Notes: generated by a model from the sequence alone, not told the origin. Positions 1 to 9,198 are shown, counted from the stretch's first letter. The stretch: 64,000 nt of DNA from UBA11591 sp040220895 (GCA_040220895.1 JAVJVY010000017.1:1-64000); one strand, 5' to 3'. Made by a program: numbers and translations.

Positions 1-56
1 CGGGTCTTTCTTTTAAGTTCACTGATCAATGAACCTGCATTTTTCTTCTTTGTCAT
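1..56 (-). CDS. 5' end of an unidentified gene running off the window
   Basis: A minus-strand ATG at 56 opens a frame (MTKKKNAGSLISELKRKT) that stays open to the window edge. The start is lysine-rich and looks soluble, with no signal peptide. Eighteen residues are too few to name a family, and it may not be a real gene. Confidence 0.3.
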   Translation of the reverse strand, partial: MTKKKNAGSLISELKRKT

Positions 57-522
57 TGTGATTAAATTTAAGTGATTATTGGTTTAAATCACTCTCTTAA
101 ATTCTCACTCAAAGAAGTTCACTTTTTGCTGACGTTAAACAAGTGATCACTTTGTTCTAAAAAGGGTTCTAATCGGAGAACTCTTTAAATTCAAAACATA
201 TCCATTCTTCAGGAATCTTATGATTTGTGAAGATGCCAGTCTATTCCCTTTTAAATATCACAATGTTAAGCCATCTGAATCTGCAACATTAGAACAGATA
301 TTAAATTACTATAATGAAAATGGAATCACATCCAATATGATTATTTCAAGCTTACTTTCTCAAACGACATAATGATAGAGTATAGCTCTATTTGTAATTC
401 AACATACCATTATTCTAACAGGTACAACTTTTGAAGACCATCTAAGACTTGTGATCATAGGATGGGTCTTTTATGTACATCATTTAATAGAATTATCCCA
501 CTAGAATCTGACTTCGGCACAC
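57..522. other. AT-rich non-coding stretch with a short possible gene remnant
   Basis: No convincing gene. A frame open from 139 to 372 on the plus strand could give a 50-residue peptide from the ATG at 220 (starting MICEDASLFPFKYHN). It matches nothing I recognise and has no clear promoter, so it is either chance or the tail of a decayed gene. The rest is AT-rich spacer ending in a hairpin. Confidence 0.5.
433..472. terminator. hairpin, possible bidirectional terminator
   Basis: AAGACCATC at 434-442 pairs with GATGGGTCTT at 461-470, with one bulged G, and T-rich sequence follows. It lies 50 bases past the stop of the minus-strand T9SS gene at 523, so it would end that transcript. Confidence 0.45.
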
Positions 523-1476
523 CTACTTTTTGAAAAATTTAATTGAATTAAAGTTGTATTTATCTGCTATTGGTTTCACGAAATAAACTCCAGTTTTGAG
601 ATTGGATAATTCGATGACACTTAAATTTCCACTGCTAATACTTTTAACTATTCTTCCAAACACATCGATAATTTCTATTCTTTTGACATTATTAAAACCT
701 TCTAAATGAAGTTCATTTATACACGGATTAGGATAAATTAAGTGTTTATTTCCCTGTGGTTGATGACTTTCAAAAGACAAGAATAAATTATTTCGAAAAA
801 TGTATCTTCTGCTTTCTTTGGGATTAGAAAACATATAAACATTTTGGCTACTTACACTTGGGTTGTTTTCTGATCCTTCAAGTGTTAAAGAAGAATATAG
901 ATTATTGGTCAATCCATCTACTAAAAACATTCCAATTTGAAACCCTTTTGAGCTTAAGGCAGAGGTAGAAACATTAGATGAGCCATAGTGAAACGTTATG
1001 TCTTGATTATTTTCATTTATTTTCAGTTGAAAGTTTATAAAATCCCCAGGGAAATCATCCGTTTCAACATTTTTCCATTGAATAACATAGTGGTTAACAC
1101 CATTAATTTTTTCAATCTTATGCGATATGCTTGATGTAGCATTATACTTTTTAATGTCAAAGGAAAAGAAAGGATCTATGAATATATTGGTATCCCGATT
1201 TAATGTTTGAAGGAAAATATAACCTTCAGTTCCAATATAAATTGTGTCTTGATAGATATTCATGTTATTTACTTTCAAGTTGAAGGTAGAGCCAAATAGG
1301 CTTCCAAATGGAATTGCAGTGACAATTTGATTAAAATCCGCAGTTACAATTGACGAATTAGTTAATTCGGTGTATTCAATTGTATCCGTATAAAAAGTAT
1401 AATCTTGAGCATGCACTGTTAAAGAATTTGACGCAATAAGGCATGAAATTACAATCATTGTGAAAAGAGTTTTCAT
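523..1476 (-). CDS. T9SS type A sorting-domain secreted protein
   Basis: A 317-residue exported protein of unknown function. An N-terminal signal peptide (about residues 1-23, ending VHAQ) sends it to the periplasm. The last ~72 residues form a T9SS type A sorting domain: YPNP near residue 245, then VFGRIVKS, LKTGVYFVK and a basic end. In this family that domain directs passage through the outer membrane by the T9SS and is usually cleaved. The middle is rich in Asn, Ser, Thr and aromatic residues and looks like beta-sandwich surface protein, with no catalytic motif I can name. The next T9SS gene lies 21 bases upstream on the same strand, so the two may share a transcript. Base composition is AT-rich like the rest of this end of the window. 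Confidence 0.85.
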   Translation of the reverse strand: MKTLFTMIVISCLIASNSLTVHAQDYTFYTDTIEYTELTNSSIVTADFNQIVTAIPFGSLFGSTFNLKVNNMNIYQDTIYIGTEGYIFLQTLNRDTNIFIDPFFSFDIKKYNATSSISHKIEKINGVNHYVIQWKNVETDDFPGDFINFQLKINENNQDITFHYGSSNVSTSALSSKGFQIGMFLVDGLTNNLYSSLTLEGSENNPSVSSQNVYMFSNPKESRRYIFRNNLFLSFESHQPQGNKHLIYPNPCINELHLEGFNNVKRIEIIDVFGRIVKSISSGNLSVIELSNLKTGVYFVKPIADKYNFNSIKFFKK

Positions 1477-1497
1477 ATCGTTTTATTAAGATTTTTA

Positions 1498-2637
1498 TTA
1501 ATTTTTAATAAAGGAATAGCTCTGAGATGCATTAGGATGCTCTATACTAATAAAGTATATACCTGACTTCAATTTTGAAATGTCACATTTAAATATCTGT
1601 CCATTGAATATTTTATTGTGAATTTCCATGCCTAAGCTGTTATAAATTTTAACATTTAAATTCTGAACATTTTTTTTAAAGTCCAACTGGATGGTATTAT
1701 CAGCTGGGTTAGGAAATGGCAAGCTCACGATTTCATTTACATAATTTTCAATTGAACTAATTTCTGGATATAGGAATGTTTGCTGAAAAGTGTAAATGAA
1801 TTCATTTAGCTGTGGATACCAATTGGAAGCAGTTATGCGAAAAAGTAAATTATCACTTCTGTATTCATATTCACTTTTATAGTTTGTTATCCACTTGTTA
1901 ATTCCATGATTAAAGGTTGAATATATGCGAACAGAATCTTCATCAAAGTTTGTATAGTAATGGTATCTCAGACTTGCTTTTAAAAATCCGTTACCAGAAC
2001 TGTAATTGTATGTAATGAGGCTATCATTATTCCCATTAGAATTATAGGTTTTAATTAACAATGATATAGTGTCCCACGTGGCAGCACCTGAATCATAAGA
2101 AAGCTTCATAGTAGAATCATTTAATCCATAGCTGTTATAGGTGTAAATAGTTTTATTAGCAATCTCGTATTTAAGAGTACTAACATCCCATAAAAAAGAA
2201 TACTTTATAGCTATCCTATTTTGACTGTTGTATTTATTACTATCCAGGATTCTATTGTTCCAACCAGCCGAATAATACTGGAATGCATAGGTTTCAATAT
2301 TTATTGAATCCTTCCAAGTGTAAATGAAACGGGAAGAGCTGTCCCAACCAATGGAGAGTTGATTCCAATTAAAATAATTTACAATTTCATCGTTACCAAT
2401 ATTATCCCTAATGTGTTCTTTTTTTATTTTCAAGTCCCAATTATTTGTGAACTTGTCATAATCAGAACTAATTTCTGAGAACAGTTGATTTTGTGTATAA
2501 CTATACATTGTCCGACTAAGAGAATCCCAGCTATCTACATTATATTCTTCAAGTAACATGGTATGAGGTTTTAATGTCTGGGAGGAGACAGGTGCAACTG
2601 TAACTGTCAGTATAAAAAGAATGTAAATTTTTTTCAT
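1498..2637 (-). CDS. T9SS type A sorting-domain protein with Tyr/Asn-rich repeats
   Basis: A secreted protein of 379 residues from the ATG at 2637. The frame extends upstream to 2706, but those 23 residues are not signal-like, whereas MKKIYILFILTVTVAPVSSQ is a typical signal peptide. The body repeats loose units with Y.YNS.G..DS and W....Y motifs, resembling YD-like surface repeats. The C-terminus has FPNPADNTIQLDF, YNSLGMEI and LKSGIYFIS, the T9SS type A sorting signature. No enzyme motif is visible. It is probably a cell-surface or released repeat protein, followed 21 bases on by another T9SS cargo gene. Confidence 0.82.
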   Translation of the reverse strand: MKKIYILFILTVTVAPVSSQTLKPHTMLLEEYNVDSWDSLSRTMYSYTQNQLFSEISSDYDKFTNNWDLKIKKEHIRDNIGNDEIVNYFNWNQLSIGWDSSSRFIYTWKDSINIETYAFQYYSAGWNNRILDSNKYNSQNRIAIKYSFLWDVSTLKYEIANKTIYTYNSYGLNDSTMKLSYDSGAATWDTISLLIKTYNSNGNNDSLITYNYSSGNGFLKASLRYHYYTNFDEDSVRIYSTFNHGINKWITNYKSEYEYRSDNLLFRITASNWYPQLNEFIYTFQQTFLYPEISSIENYVNEIVSLPFPNPADNTIQLDFKKNVQNLNVKIYNSLGMEIHNKIFNGQIFKCDISKLKSGIYFISIEHPNASQSYSFIKN

Positions 2638-2824
2638 ATTTCCATCATTTTGATTTAGGAAATTAAAAATAGCCTGATAAATGTTCAATTCCAGCAAGCT
2701 GTCCATAAATACACCTAATATGGTAATATAGCCTAATAATTAATTGAAATAGCTCATTTAATTAAATGACTTTTAAAGAAATTTATCTTGAATTATTGAG
2801 GTTATTCTAAAATGTTCCGGAGCT

Positions 2825-3322
2825 ATGAAAAACATCACATTTTTATTTTTCGTTTTTCCAATTATTCTGTTTGGTCAAAAATCAGAATTGTTAATGTTTA
2901 ACAATCTCGTAGAAAAAACATGGAAAGCAGAGGGTAATTGGGCAGATGGAAGTAAATTCTACCAAGAAATTTCGATGCAATATTCTTTGGATAGCACGAT
3001 AATTGTAGTTAATTCTATTGGCTTCATAGACCTGGAGCAAACTAAATTAGGTTTGAGAAACCATGGGATAAGGCAATTCGATAACGAATCAAATAGAATC
3101 AATTTTTGGGAATTTGATATTAAAAGTGAATTGACTAAAGGAATCGTATTTTCAGAAGGAAATAATATCATCTACCAATATGATTACAATGGCTCAATTG
3201 TTACGGATATGTGGGAATATGTTGATGATTCTACTTATAACTTCAAAATTGGGAATTATGAAGATGGATTATGGAAATTATTATTTCTGAGCACCAAATT
3301 TGTTTGTACAAATGGGAAATAA
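2825..3322 (+). CDS. small exported protein, lipocalin-like appearance
   Basis: A 165-residue protein with a signal peptide (MKNITFLFFVFPIILFG). The mature part alternates short hydrophobic and charged strands, with W33 in KTWKAEGNW and repeated aromatic strands such as NFWEFDI and DGLWKLLF. This recalls the small lipocalin-like or DUF1579-like proteins that are common and uncharacterised in Bacteroidota, but I cannot assign a family firmly. It is transcribed divergently from the T9SS genes, stands alone and is followed by a decayed gene. Periplasmic or outer-membrane-associated location is inferred. Confidence 0.7.
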   Translation: MKNITFLFFVFPIILFGQKSELLMFNNLVEKTWKAEGNWADGSKFYQEISMQYSLDSTIIVVNSIGFIDLEQTKLGLRNHGIRQFDNESNRINFWEFDIKSELTKGIVFSEGNNIIYQYDYNGSIVTDMWEYVDDSTYNFKIGNYEDGLWKLLFLSTKFVCTNGK

Positions 3323-3383
3323 TCTCGTGTTACTTTAAATTAAACAGTTGTGAATAATAAACCTATTTAATGAGATGCTCGAA

Positions 3384-3782
3384 TATGACAGAAGTTGGAT
3401 ATTCTGGAACACCCATTGTAAGTAATTATGTATTAAAGAAGGATATAGGATATTGATTTTAAATTGTCCTTATGAACATTCTTCACCATTTATTGAGCCT
3501 CCCAAAAAGTATAATTTATAGAACATCCAGAAAAACAAAGCACTGATTTCATAAGTTTAACCATTTAATTGAAGATTTGGAAATCACAGCTAGGAGTGTA
3601 AAAAGCTTGGTTAAAAAGAATGCAATATTCTGGATTAGTTGGCCTAAAAGGGATCAAGAATTCAAAGTGACTTGTTGAGTGCTGCTATTAGAACTTATTT
3701 TATCCAAATAAAAGTTACTTTCACAAGCGCTTAGTACTGTGGCTTAAAGTTTATATATAGAATTATTGGACAAATGAATTAA
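3384..3782 (+). pseudogene. decayed DUF3052-family gene
   Basis: Translating the pieces in shifting frames gives the family landmarks in order. ATG 3384 begins MTEVGYSGTPIVSNYVLKKD in frame. After a frameshift near 3450 comes ILILNCPYEHSSPF, the equivalent of the family's VLLLNAPE block. DFISL follows in another frame near 3547, then KKNAIFWISWPKR (about 3615-3655), the diagnostic LWISWPK motif. After a further shift comes GLKFIYR (about 3740-3760) and a stop at 3780. The span of 399 bases equals about 133 codons, the normal length of the family. Several frameshifts and stops break it, so it cannot make the intact protein. The function of DUF3052 proteins is unknown to me. Confidence 0.75.
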
Positions 3783-3801
3783 AACTCTCTAATAATTTAA
3801 A

Positions 3802-5769
3802 TCAAGGTAGTTCCGATAAATTCAGGTGTTCCATCGACCACAATTTAATATTATCTAAATTCAGATCATCATTCACATTCTCAGCTACTCCTTTTAGATT
3901 TATGCTAAGAAAGTACTCCGCAACAGACCAAAAAGATAGATGACTTTCTTTGTGCTGGTAGTCATGCCCTTCTTTTTCAAACACCATATAGATAACATCT
4001 TTTTCTAATTGATTTAGTCTTTTTGCCATTTCATCCATTTGGTCGTTTTTTACCAACTTATCTTTAAGGCCCTGGGATAATAGAATAGGCGATTTATATC
4101 TTGGCACTAGATTTATTGGTGAAGTTGAAGATAGAATAACCGAATCGTCCATTATATTGCCCACTCTATTCGTCCAAAGAGGTTGCTGGCCCATTTCTGA
4201 ATTTAAAAATGAGTTTAGATTAGAAATGCCAAAAAGAGAAATCGCGCATTTGTACTTCTCTGGATTAGCACCAAGGGCATACATAGTTTCATATCCTCCA
4301 TATGACCAACCATAGATCCCAATATTCCCCTCCTTTGCTATGCCATGTAATATTCCCCAATCGGTTGCCTCTAAAATATCCCTGTGCATTTTTTTCCCCC
4401 AGTTAAAATTAGAAGAATCAACAATGCCTTTTCCATAACCAACTGCGCCTCTAAACTCAGGAATAAGGACTGCATACCCTCTATCCGCTAGCAATTGAAA
4501 GTTTCGATTTGAATACCAACTATCCGATTGAAATCCTACCCAAGGCCCTCCATGGACATAAACAATGGTAGGTAAAGGAACATCGGGAATACCGTCAATA
4601 TTACTATCTAGGTCACGTGGCAAATAGACTAAAATGGGGAACTCAATTCCGTCAGAAGTTTGATATGTAAAGTTTGTTCGATTGGCTAGTTTATACTGAT
4701 TCATTTGTGGTGCTTCGGAACATAAGTATTCCATTGTTTTTTCATCTGAATTGTATAAAAAGTATTGTGAAGGACCACCATCTAAAAATTTAATTAACCA
4801 TTTTTTAATGGCGACAGTAATCACGCTAAATGATCCTTTCATTTGATTCTTTAAGAATTGAATGTCTGGAATTATTGAACTATCAATTATTTGCCACTTA
4901 AGATCACCAAAGTAATGTCCTATGGCTCGTGGTCTTCCTGCCTCATCTAATATGACTTCTTTTTTATATATGTCGGCTAATTTATTTTCAAGTAAAGTTG
5001 TCATTGAGTTTGATTTCAAATCGAATACTACCAGTTGGGTTTTATCATGGTCTTTATTGGTCACTGCATAAATTTTACCCGTGCTATCTCTGGATACAAT
5101 TCCATTAAGGCTTGACCCCATCAGTTTACCTTCATCCCAATCCTGTTCATGGAATGGAATCCATGCACCATTTTGTTTCTTATAAAATGATTCTCCTTGA
5201 TTTTCATTTGATTTTGAGGCTACAACTGGATTCAAATCTGAATCAAAAACGTATTTTGAAAAAGTAACTTTTTCAATTTGATTTACCTCTCCATTCCCGA
5301 TATTAACTCGGTATAAAAAATAACCCTCTTCAATTAAAAAATATGCTACAACTTCAAGTACGTTTTTATCTGAAAGTGCCAAAATACCACCAGAACTGTA
5401 AGAAATATTTAGTGGTATAACCCTAAACTCTTCTTTATATGGATTATAGATAAATAAGCTTGATTGATTTTCACCTTTTTTAAGAAGCATTAGCTCTGAT
5501 GAAGCCGAGAAGGAAGGCTTTAGAAAGGCATCAGTTGAGTCTATCACAAATTTTTCTTTGTCATTTGAATTATAAAGAAGTAGTTTATTTTGATATCCAT
5601 CAAAGTGTTTATATACCACAAAATCTCCATTGGGACTTAAAGTCAAGCTATGGTTAGATACATCTGAAAAAATGTCTGACCTAGGAATTAATTTCGCATT
5701 ACCCTCTCTTTGAGAATGGAGATTTATATAGAAAAGGCAAACAGAAATAAGGCTTAAATAATATTTCAC
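3802..5769 (-). CDS. secreted S9 family prolyl oligopeptidase-like peptidase
   Basis: A 655-residue serine peptidase of the S9 (prolyl oligopeptidase/dipeptidyl-peptidase/acylaminoacyl-peptidase) group. A signal peptide (MKYYLSLISVCLFYINLHSQ) indicates export. Residues ~25-370 form a beta-propeller-like region that in the family gates access to the active site. The rest is an alpha/beta-hydrolase domain with VYVHGGPW (oxyanion region), the nucleophile in GWSYGG (Ser489), Asp570 in GLKDK and His602 in EGHDYQH. All three catalytic residues are present at normal spacing, so it should be active, releasing short peptides or acyl amino acids outside the cytoplasm. No T9SS domain is seen at the C-terminus. 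It is divergent from an AraC-type regulator 77 bases away, which could control it. Confidence 0.9.
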   Translation of the reverse strand: MKYYLSLISVCLFYINLHSQREGNAKLIPRSDIFSDVSNHSLTLSPNGDFVVYKHFDGYQNKLLLYNSNDKEKFVIDSTDAFLKPSFSASSELMLLKKGENQSSLFIYNPYKEEFRVIPLNISYSSGGILALSDKNVLEVVAYFLIEEGYFLYRVNIGNGEVNQIEKVTFSKYVFDSDLNPVVASKSNENQGESFYKKQNGAWIPFHEQDWDEGKLMGSSLNGIVSRDSTGKIYAVTNKDHDKTQLVVFDLKSNSMTTLLENKLADIYKKEVILDEAGRPRAIGHYFGDLKWQIIDSSIIPDIQFLKNQMKGSFSVITVAIKKWLIKFLDGGPSQYFLYNSDEKTMEYLCSEAPQMNQYKLANRTNFTYQTSDGIEFPILVYLPRDLDSNIDGIPDVPLPTIVYVHGGPWVGFQSDSWYSNRNFQLLADRGYAVLIPEFRGAVGYGKGIVDSSNFNWGKKMHRDILEATDWGILHGIAKEGNIGIYGWSYGGYETMYALGANPEKYKCAISLFGISNLNSFLNSEMGQQPLWTNRVGNIMDDSVILSSTSPINLVPRYKSPILLSQGLKDKLVKNDQMDEMAKRLNQLEKDVIYMVFEKEGHDYQHKESHLSFWSVAEYFLSINLKGVAENVNDDLNLDNIKLWSMEHLNLSELP

Positions 5770-5801
5770 TCTGAATTTAAATTACATCAATGATATGAAT
5801 C

Positions 5802-5829
5802 TTGGAATTAATTCAATTTTGTAATTTAG
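5802..5829 (+). promoter_or_regulatory. Bacteroidota-type promoter of the GlxA-like regulator
   Basis: TTG at 5802-5804, a 17-base spacer and TAATTTAG at 5822-5829 fit the -33/-7 pattern of the Bacteroidota primary sigma factor. Transcription would start near 5836, just before the ATG at 5847. This argues against translation from the TTG at 5802. Confidence 0.55.
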
Positions 5830-5846
5830 CCACATATTGGGTATTT

Positions 5847-6812
5847 ATGGACAATTTGAAAAGTATAACAATAGTGGTTCCTGAAGGCGACCTTGTTGTT
5901 AGTTCCATCTCAGGAACATACAAATTATTCAAAGCTGCCATTGAGGAATCACAGCAGAATGTAAATATATTTATAGCTGCGAAAAATGGATCTAGAAAGC
6001 TTTTAGATGGTTTTGTAAGTATTAATCCAAATAAGCGTTTTAATCAAATTACAACCACCGACTTAATAGTTATTCCAGCTATAAAAAACAATCTTGATTT
6101 AGCACTTGATCAAAATGACGAATTACTGTCTTGGCTTAAAATTCAGTATCAAAACGGTGCGCATATTGCTAGTCTGTGCACAGGAACATTTTTATTAGGA
6201 AAATCAGGATTAATTGAAGGTAAAAAATGCACTACGCATTGGATGTTTTCTAAAAAGTTTAAAGAATTATTTCCAAATGCTTTATTCAGAGAGAGTGGAA
6301 TAATCACTGAGGATGACAGAATATTTACAAGTGGTGGAGCTTATTCGTTCCTAAATCTTATTGTGTATCTAACACAAAGGTTTTTTGGGCGTGAGATATC
6401 ACAATCGCTAGTAAATGTTTATCAAATTGATAATTATAGAAAAACTCAAGATGAATTTACAATCTTCTCTTCACAGAAAGATCATTCTGTTGAATCAATA
6501 AAGAAAGCCCAATTATTCATTGAACAAAACTTTAATAAAAAGATTTCTAATGATCAAATTGCCAATGCAGCAAAACTTGGTAAAAGAACAATGGTTAGGA
6601 AATTTAAAAAGTCAAGTGGTAACACACCAAATGAGTACTTGCAAAGGGTTAGAATTGAAAAAGCAAAAGAATTACTGGCTGGTAGTGATAAGCAAATTGC
6701 CGAGATTCAATATTCTATAGGATACAACGATTCCAAAACATTTAGATCAATATTTCAAAAAACAACTGGAAAGAATCCGTCGGAATATCGACGTAAATAT
6801 CAAATTAAATGA
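5847..6812 (+). CDS. GlxA-family transcriptional regulator (DJ-1/PfpI plus AraC HTH)
   Basis: A 321-residue cytoplasmic regulator. The N-terminal ~190 residues are a DJ-1/PfpI (class I glutamine amidotransferase-like) domain: SITIVVPEG at the start, SLCTGTFLLGKSGLIEGK with the elbow cysteine Cys111, and the TTHW strand. The last ~100 residues are an AraC-type double helix-turn-helix, with KRTMVRKFKKSSGNTPNEYL and IGYNDSKTFRSIFQKTTGKNPSEYR. Members usually sense a metabolite with the DJ-1 domain and activate a neighbouring catabolic or transport gene; the ligand here is unknown. I start it at 5847 rather than the upstream TTG because the extra 15 residues overlap the promoter. The divergent S9 peptidase gene is the obvious candidate target. 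Confidence 0.88.
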   Translation: MDNLKSITIVVPEGDLVVSSISGTYKLFKAAIEESQQNVNIFIAAKNGSRKLLDGFVSINPNKRFNQITTTDLIVIPAIKNNLDLALDQNDELLSWLKIQYQNGAHIASLCTGTFLLGKSGLIEGKKCTTHWMFSKKFKELFPNALFRESGIITEDDRIFTSGGAYSFLNLIVYLTQRFFGREISQSLVNVYQIDNYRKTQDEFTIFSSQKDHSVESIKKAQLFIEQNFNKKISNDQIANAAKLGKRTMVRKFKKSSGNTPNEYLQRVRIEKAKELLAGSDKQIAEIQYSIGYNDSKTFRSIFQKTTGKNPSEYRRKYQIK

Positions 6813-7329
6813 TTGCATAAAAAAGGGGCCATACACTTTATCAGTTAATATATTTGAAAGATTGATGTAGATTTTTGTGTTGTGACTTAAAATCTGAATC
6901 ACTTTAATCTTATGAAGTAGTAGGACCGACTGAAGAAATATCTTATTAATAGAGTATACTTTTAATTGTGCCTCCTAAAACCCGCTTCCATGGCGGATGT
7001 CCTTCAATATATAGCGCATATATCACACAAATGGCGTAGCCTAGCCCCAATCTTTTTAATGTGCTAAGAATGAAAATAAAATACGCGAGAATATCCTCAA
7101 TAGCACAAAATCCAGATAGACAGCAGACTGTTTGCCGAAGGCAAAAAAGCAAAGACAATCCAGCGCCGGAACAAATCATTTAGAAAAAACCTATTTCAAA
7201 AAGCTCGTTTTTACTTGCCCTACTCAATGAATAAATCAAGGCAAGCTTCATTACTACTAAAAATAAATCCCCACCACTCTTTCACAATTCTTCCCTTTAT
7301 ATACATTTGCCCGTTTCTCAATTGCAGCC
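6813..7329. other. non-coding junction between AT-rich and GC-richer DNA
   Basis: No gene can be supported. The first ~150 bases are AT-rich spacer. About 6960-7180 has a different composition, with several short palindromic parts (CCGCTTCCATGGCGG near 6980, TTTGCCGAAGGCAAA at 7131-7145). A 77-codon minus-strand frame there (7179-6946) has no signal, motif or promoter and is probably chance. The stretch ends with the promoter of the MFS gene. Confidence 0.5.
7302..7309 (+). promoter_or_regulatory. -7 element of the MFS transporter gene
   Basis: TACATTTG at 7302-7309 matches TAnnTTTG, 20 bases before the ATG at 7330. No clear TTG -33 box is seen at the expected distance. Confidence 0.4.
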
Positions 7330-8544
7330 ATGTCATACAAAGCCTCCATCGGTTTCATCTTCGTCACCATCTTGGTAGACGTCATTGGCATTGGAATAAT
7401 AATTCCTGTCATACCCAGCCTGTTAGACAGTTTACTGGGAACCGGTTTGAGTGATGCTGCCAAGTACGGAGGGTGGCTGATCTTCACCTTTGCCTTTATG
7501 CAGTTTCTATTTGCTCCCGTGCTAGGCACCCTCAGTGACAAATTCGGCAGAAGGCCGGTACTGCTGCTTGCACTTCTGGGACTTGGCTTTGACTTTTTAA
7601 TCCACGCACTCGCGCCGACCATTACTTGGCTTTTTGTCGGACGTATTCTTGCGGGAATTTTTGGCGCAAGTTTTACGGTAGCCTCTGCCTACATCGCCGA
7701 CATCAGTCCACCTGAAAAGAAGGCTCAAAATTTCGGCATCATGGGCGCGGCCTTTGGTCTTGGATTCATCATAGGGCCTGTTATCGGCGGGGTTTTTGCA
7801 CAATACGGCGTGAGAGTGCCGTTTTATGTGGCTGCAGGTTTGTCCTTCCTCAATGTGATATACGGTTTCTTCGTCTTGCCGGAATCACTGGCACCTAAGA
7901 ATAGAAGGGAGATTGCCTGGAAAAGAGCCAACCCCGTGAGTTCACTTCTTCACTTGCGCAGTTATGGCTCTATTCTTGGCTTGGCGGCAGCATTCTTTCT
8001 GGCAAACATTGCGGCTCAATCGCTGCAATCAACCTGGACCTTTTTTACCATGCTCAAATTTAACTGGAAAGAAGACATGGTGGGTTACAGCCTGGCAGTT
8101 GTAGGAATTGTGGTAGCAATAGTTCAAGGTGGGCTGATCAAACACGCCGTTAAATTCTTTGGCCAGCGAAAAACGGTTTACTTGGGTTTCTTTTTATGGA
8201 CCATTGGAATGTTCTTATTTGCCTTTGCCCCTTCGGGTTGGATGTTGATGCTGTTCATTATACCCTATTGTCTTGGTGGAATTGCCGGTCCTACCGTGCA
8301 GAGCATCGTTTCGAACAAAGTGCCCGACAACGAACAAGGCGAATTGCAAGGGGCACTGACATCTCTGATAAGTGTTTCGGCCATTATTGGCCCACTGGTC
8401 ATGACCGGTATCTTTTATTTTTTCACCCACGATGAAGCTCCCTTTTATTTTCCGGGCTCGCCATTTTTTCTGGGTGGACTATTGATGTGTGCTGCCTGGT
8501 TTGTTGCCTATTTCACCATGAAAAACTTTCCGGACGTCGAATAG
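7330..8544 (+). CDS. MFS transporter, TCR/Tet-like drug exporter family
   Basis: A 404-residue inner-membrane transporter with 12 predicted helices. DVIGIGIIIPVIPSLL in the first helix and GTLSDKFGRRPVLLL (MFS motif A, between helices 2 and 3) closely resemble TetA-type proton antiporters. The motif C-like glycine/proline-rich helix 5 reads GLGFIIGPVIGG. The length is normal for the family. Proteins of this type export drugs by exchange with protons, but many Bacteroidota relatives have no known substrate, so tetracycline resistance should not be assumed. It stands alone between a non-coding junction and a CBS-domain gene. Confidence 0.88.
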   Translation: MSYKASIGFIFVTILVDVIGIGIIIPVIPSLLDSLLGTGLSDAAKYGGWLIFTFAFMQFLFAPVLGTLSDKFGRRPVLLLALLGLGFDFLIHALAPTITWLFVGRILAGIFGASFTVASAYIADISPPEKKAQNFGIMGAAFGLGFIIGPVIGGVFAQYGVRVPFYVAAGLSFLNVIYGFFVLPESLAPKNRREIAWKRANPVSSLLHLRSYGSILGLAAAFFLANIAAQSLQSTWTFFTMLKFNWKEDMVGYSLAVVGIVVAIVQGGLIKHAVKFFGQRKTVYLGFFLWTIGMFLFAFAPSGWMLMLFIIPYCLGGIAGPTVQSIVSNKVPDNEQGELQGALTSLISVSAIIGPLVMTGIFYFFTHDEAPFYFPGSPFFLGGLLMCAAWFVAYFTMKNFPDVE

Positions 8545-8721
8545 TTTGATCACCTTGTTTCTTGAAAGATTGATGACCACTTCAGCTGAGTACTTCATAA
8601 TCAGTTAGTTTACTATTAAAAGTAATATTATATTGGAAATCGCAGGATAGGAACTGATTTCAATCAGGTAGTATTTGTTGAGGTCGGAGTATTTTTAATT
8701 CCAGTAACGAAATTGAATATC

Positions 8722-9150
8722 ATGATCACAACAGACGAAAAACTCGACAAATCAATTGAGGAAATCATGACCAAACAGGTTCACACTGTGAGCGCCGGAA
8801 TGAAAATGATCGATGTAAGACAGAACATGGCCAAATGGCACGTCAGGCATATACCGGTGTTGGAGAAAAAAAAGTTAGTCGGCATTATAAGTCTGACTGA
8901 TATTCAACGCATGAGTTTTTCTAATACCTATGGAGACGATGAAATGAGCATTGACGACACCATTAGTGATCTGTTCACTGCAGGTATGGTCATGCACGAG
9001 GATCCCGAAACCCTTGATATTAAGTCAACAGTCAAAGAAGCTGCCATGAAATTGTCTCAGCGGGAGTTTCATGCATTTCCGGTCATGGATGAAGACGCTT
9101 TGGTCGGCATAATTACCACCACGGATATTTTAAAATTCATTACCTCCTGA
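8722..9150 (+). CDS. CBS-pair domain protein
   Basis: A 142-residue soluble protein made almost entirely of two CBS motifs. The first covers about residues 10-65 (EIMTKQVHTVSAGM, HIPVLEKKKLVGIISLTDI). The second covers about 80-140 (MVMHEDPETLDIKSTVKEAA, FPVMDEDALVGIITTTDILK). CBS pairs bind adenine nucleotides and usually regulate a partner. Here there is no effector domain, so it may act in trans or be a small nucleotide sensor. The start is set at the ATG at 8722; a TTG three codons upstream is possible. Genes on both sides are unrelated. Confidence 0.85.
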   Translation: MITTDEKLDKSIEEIMTKQVHTVSAGMKMIDVRQNMAKWHVRHIPVLEKKKLVGIISLTDIQRMSFSNTYGDDEMSIDDTISDLFTAGMVMHEDPETLDIKSTVKEAAMKLSQREFHAFPVMDEDALVGIITTTDILKFITS

Positions 9151-9198
9151 TTCTTTTTATCTGTACGTGTTTTACACTGTGAATACCCGTGGAAGGTG

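Noticed and set aside
5802..5846. Upstream TTG start for the GlxA-like regulator
   Set aside because: The 45 bases contain the promoter and add residues not typical of the DJ-1 domain start.
6946..7179. 77-codon minus-strand frame in the gap before the MFS gene
   Set aside because: No signal peptide, promoter or recognised family; treated as non-coding.
7330..8544. Tetracycline resistance gene
   Set aside because: The MFS motifs fit the TCR/Tet group, but many relatives are exporters of unknown substrate, so a resistance phenotype is not supported.
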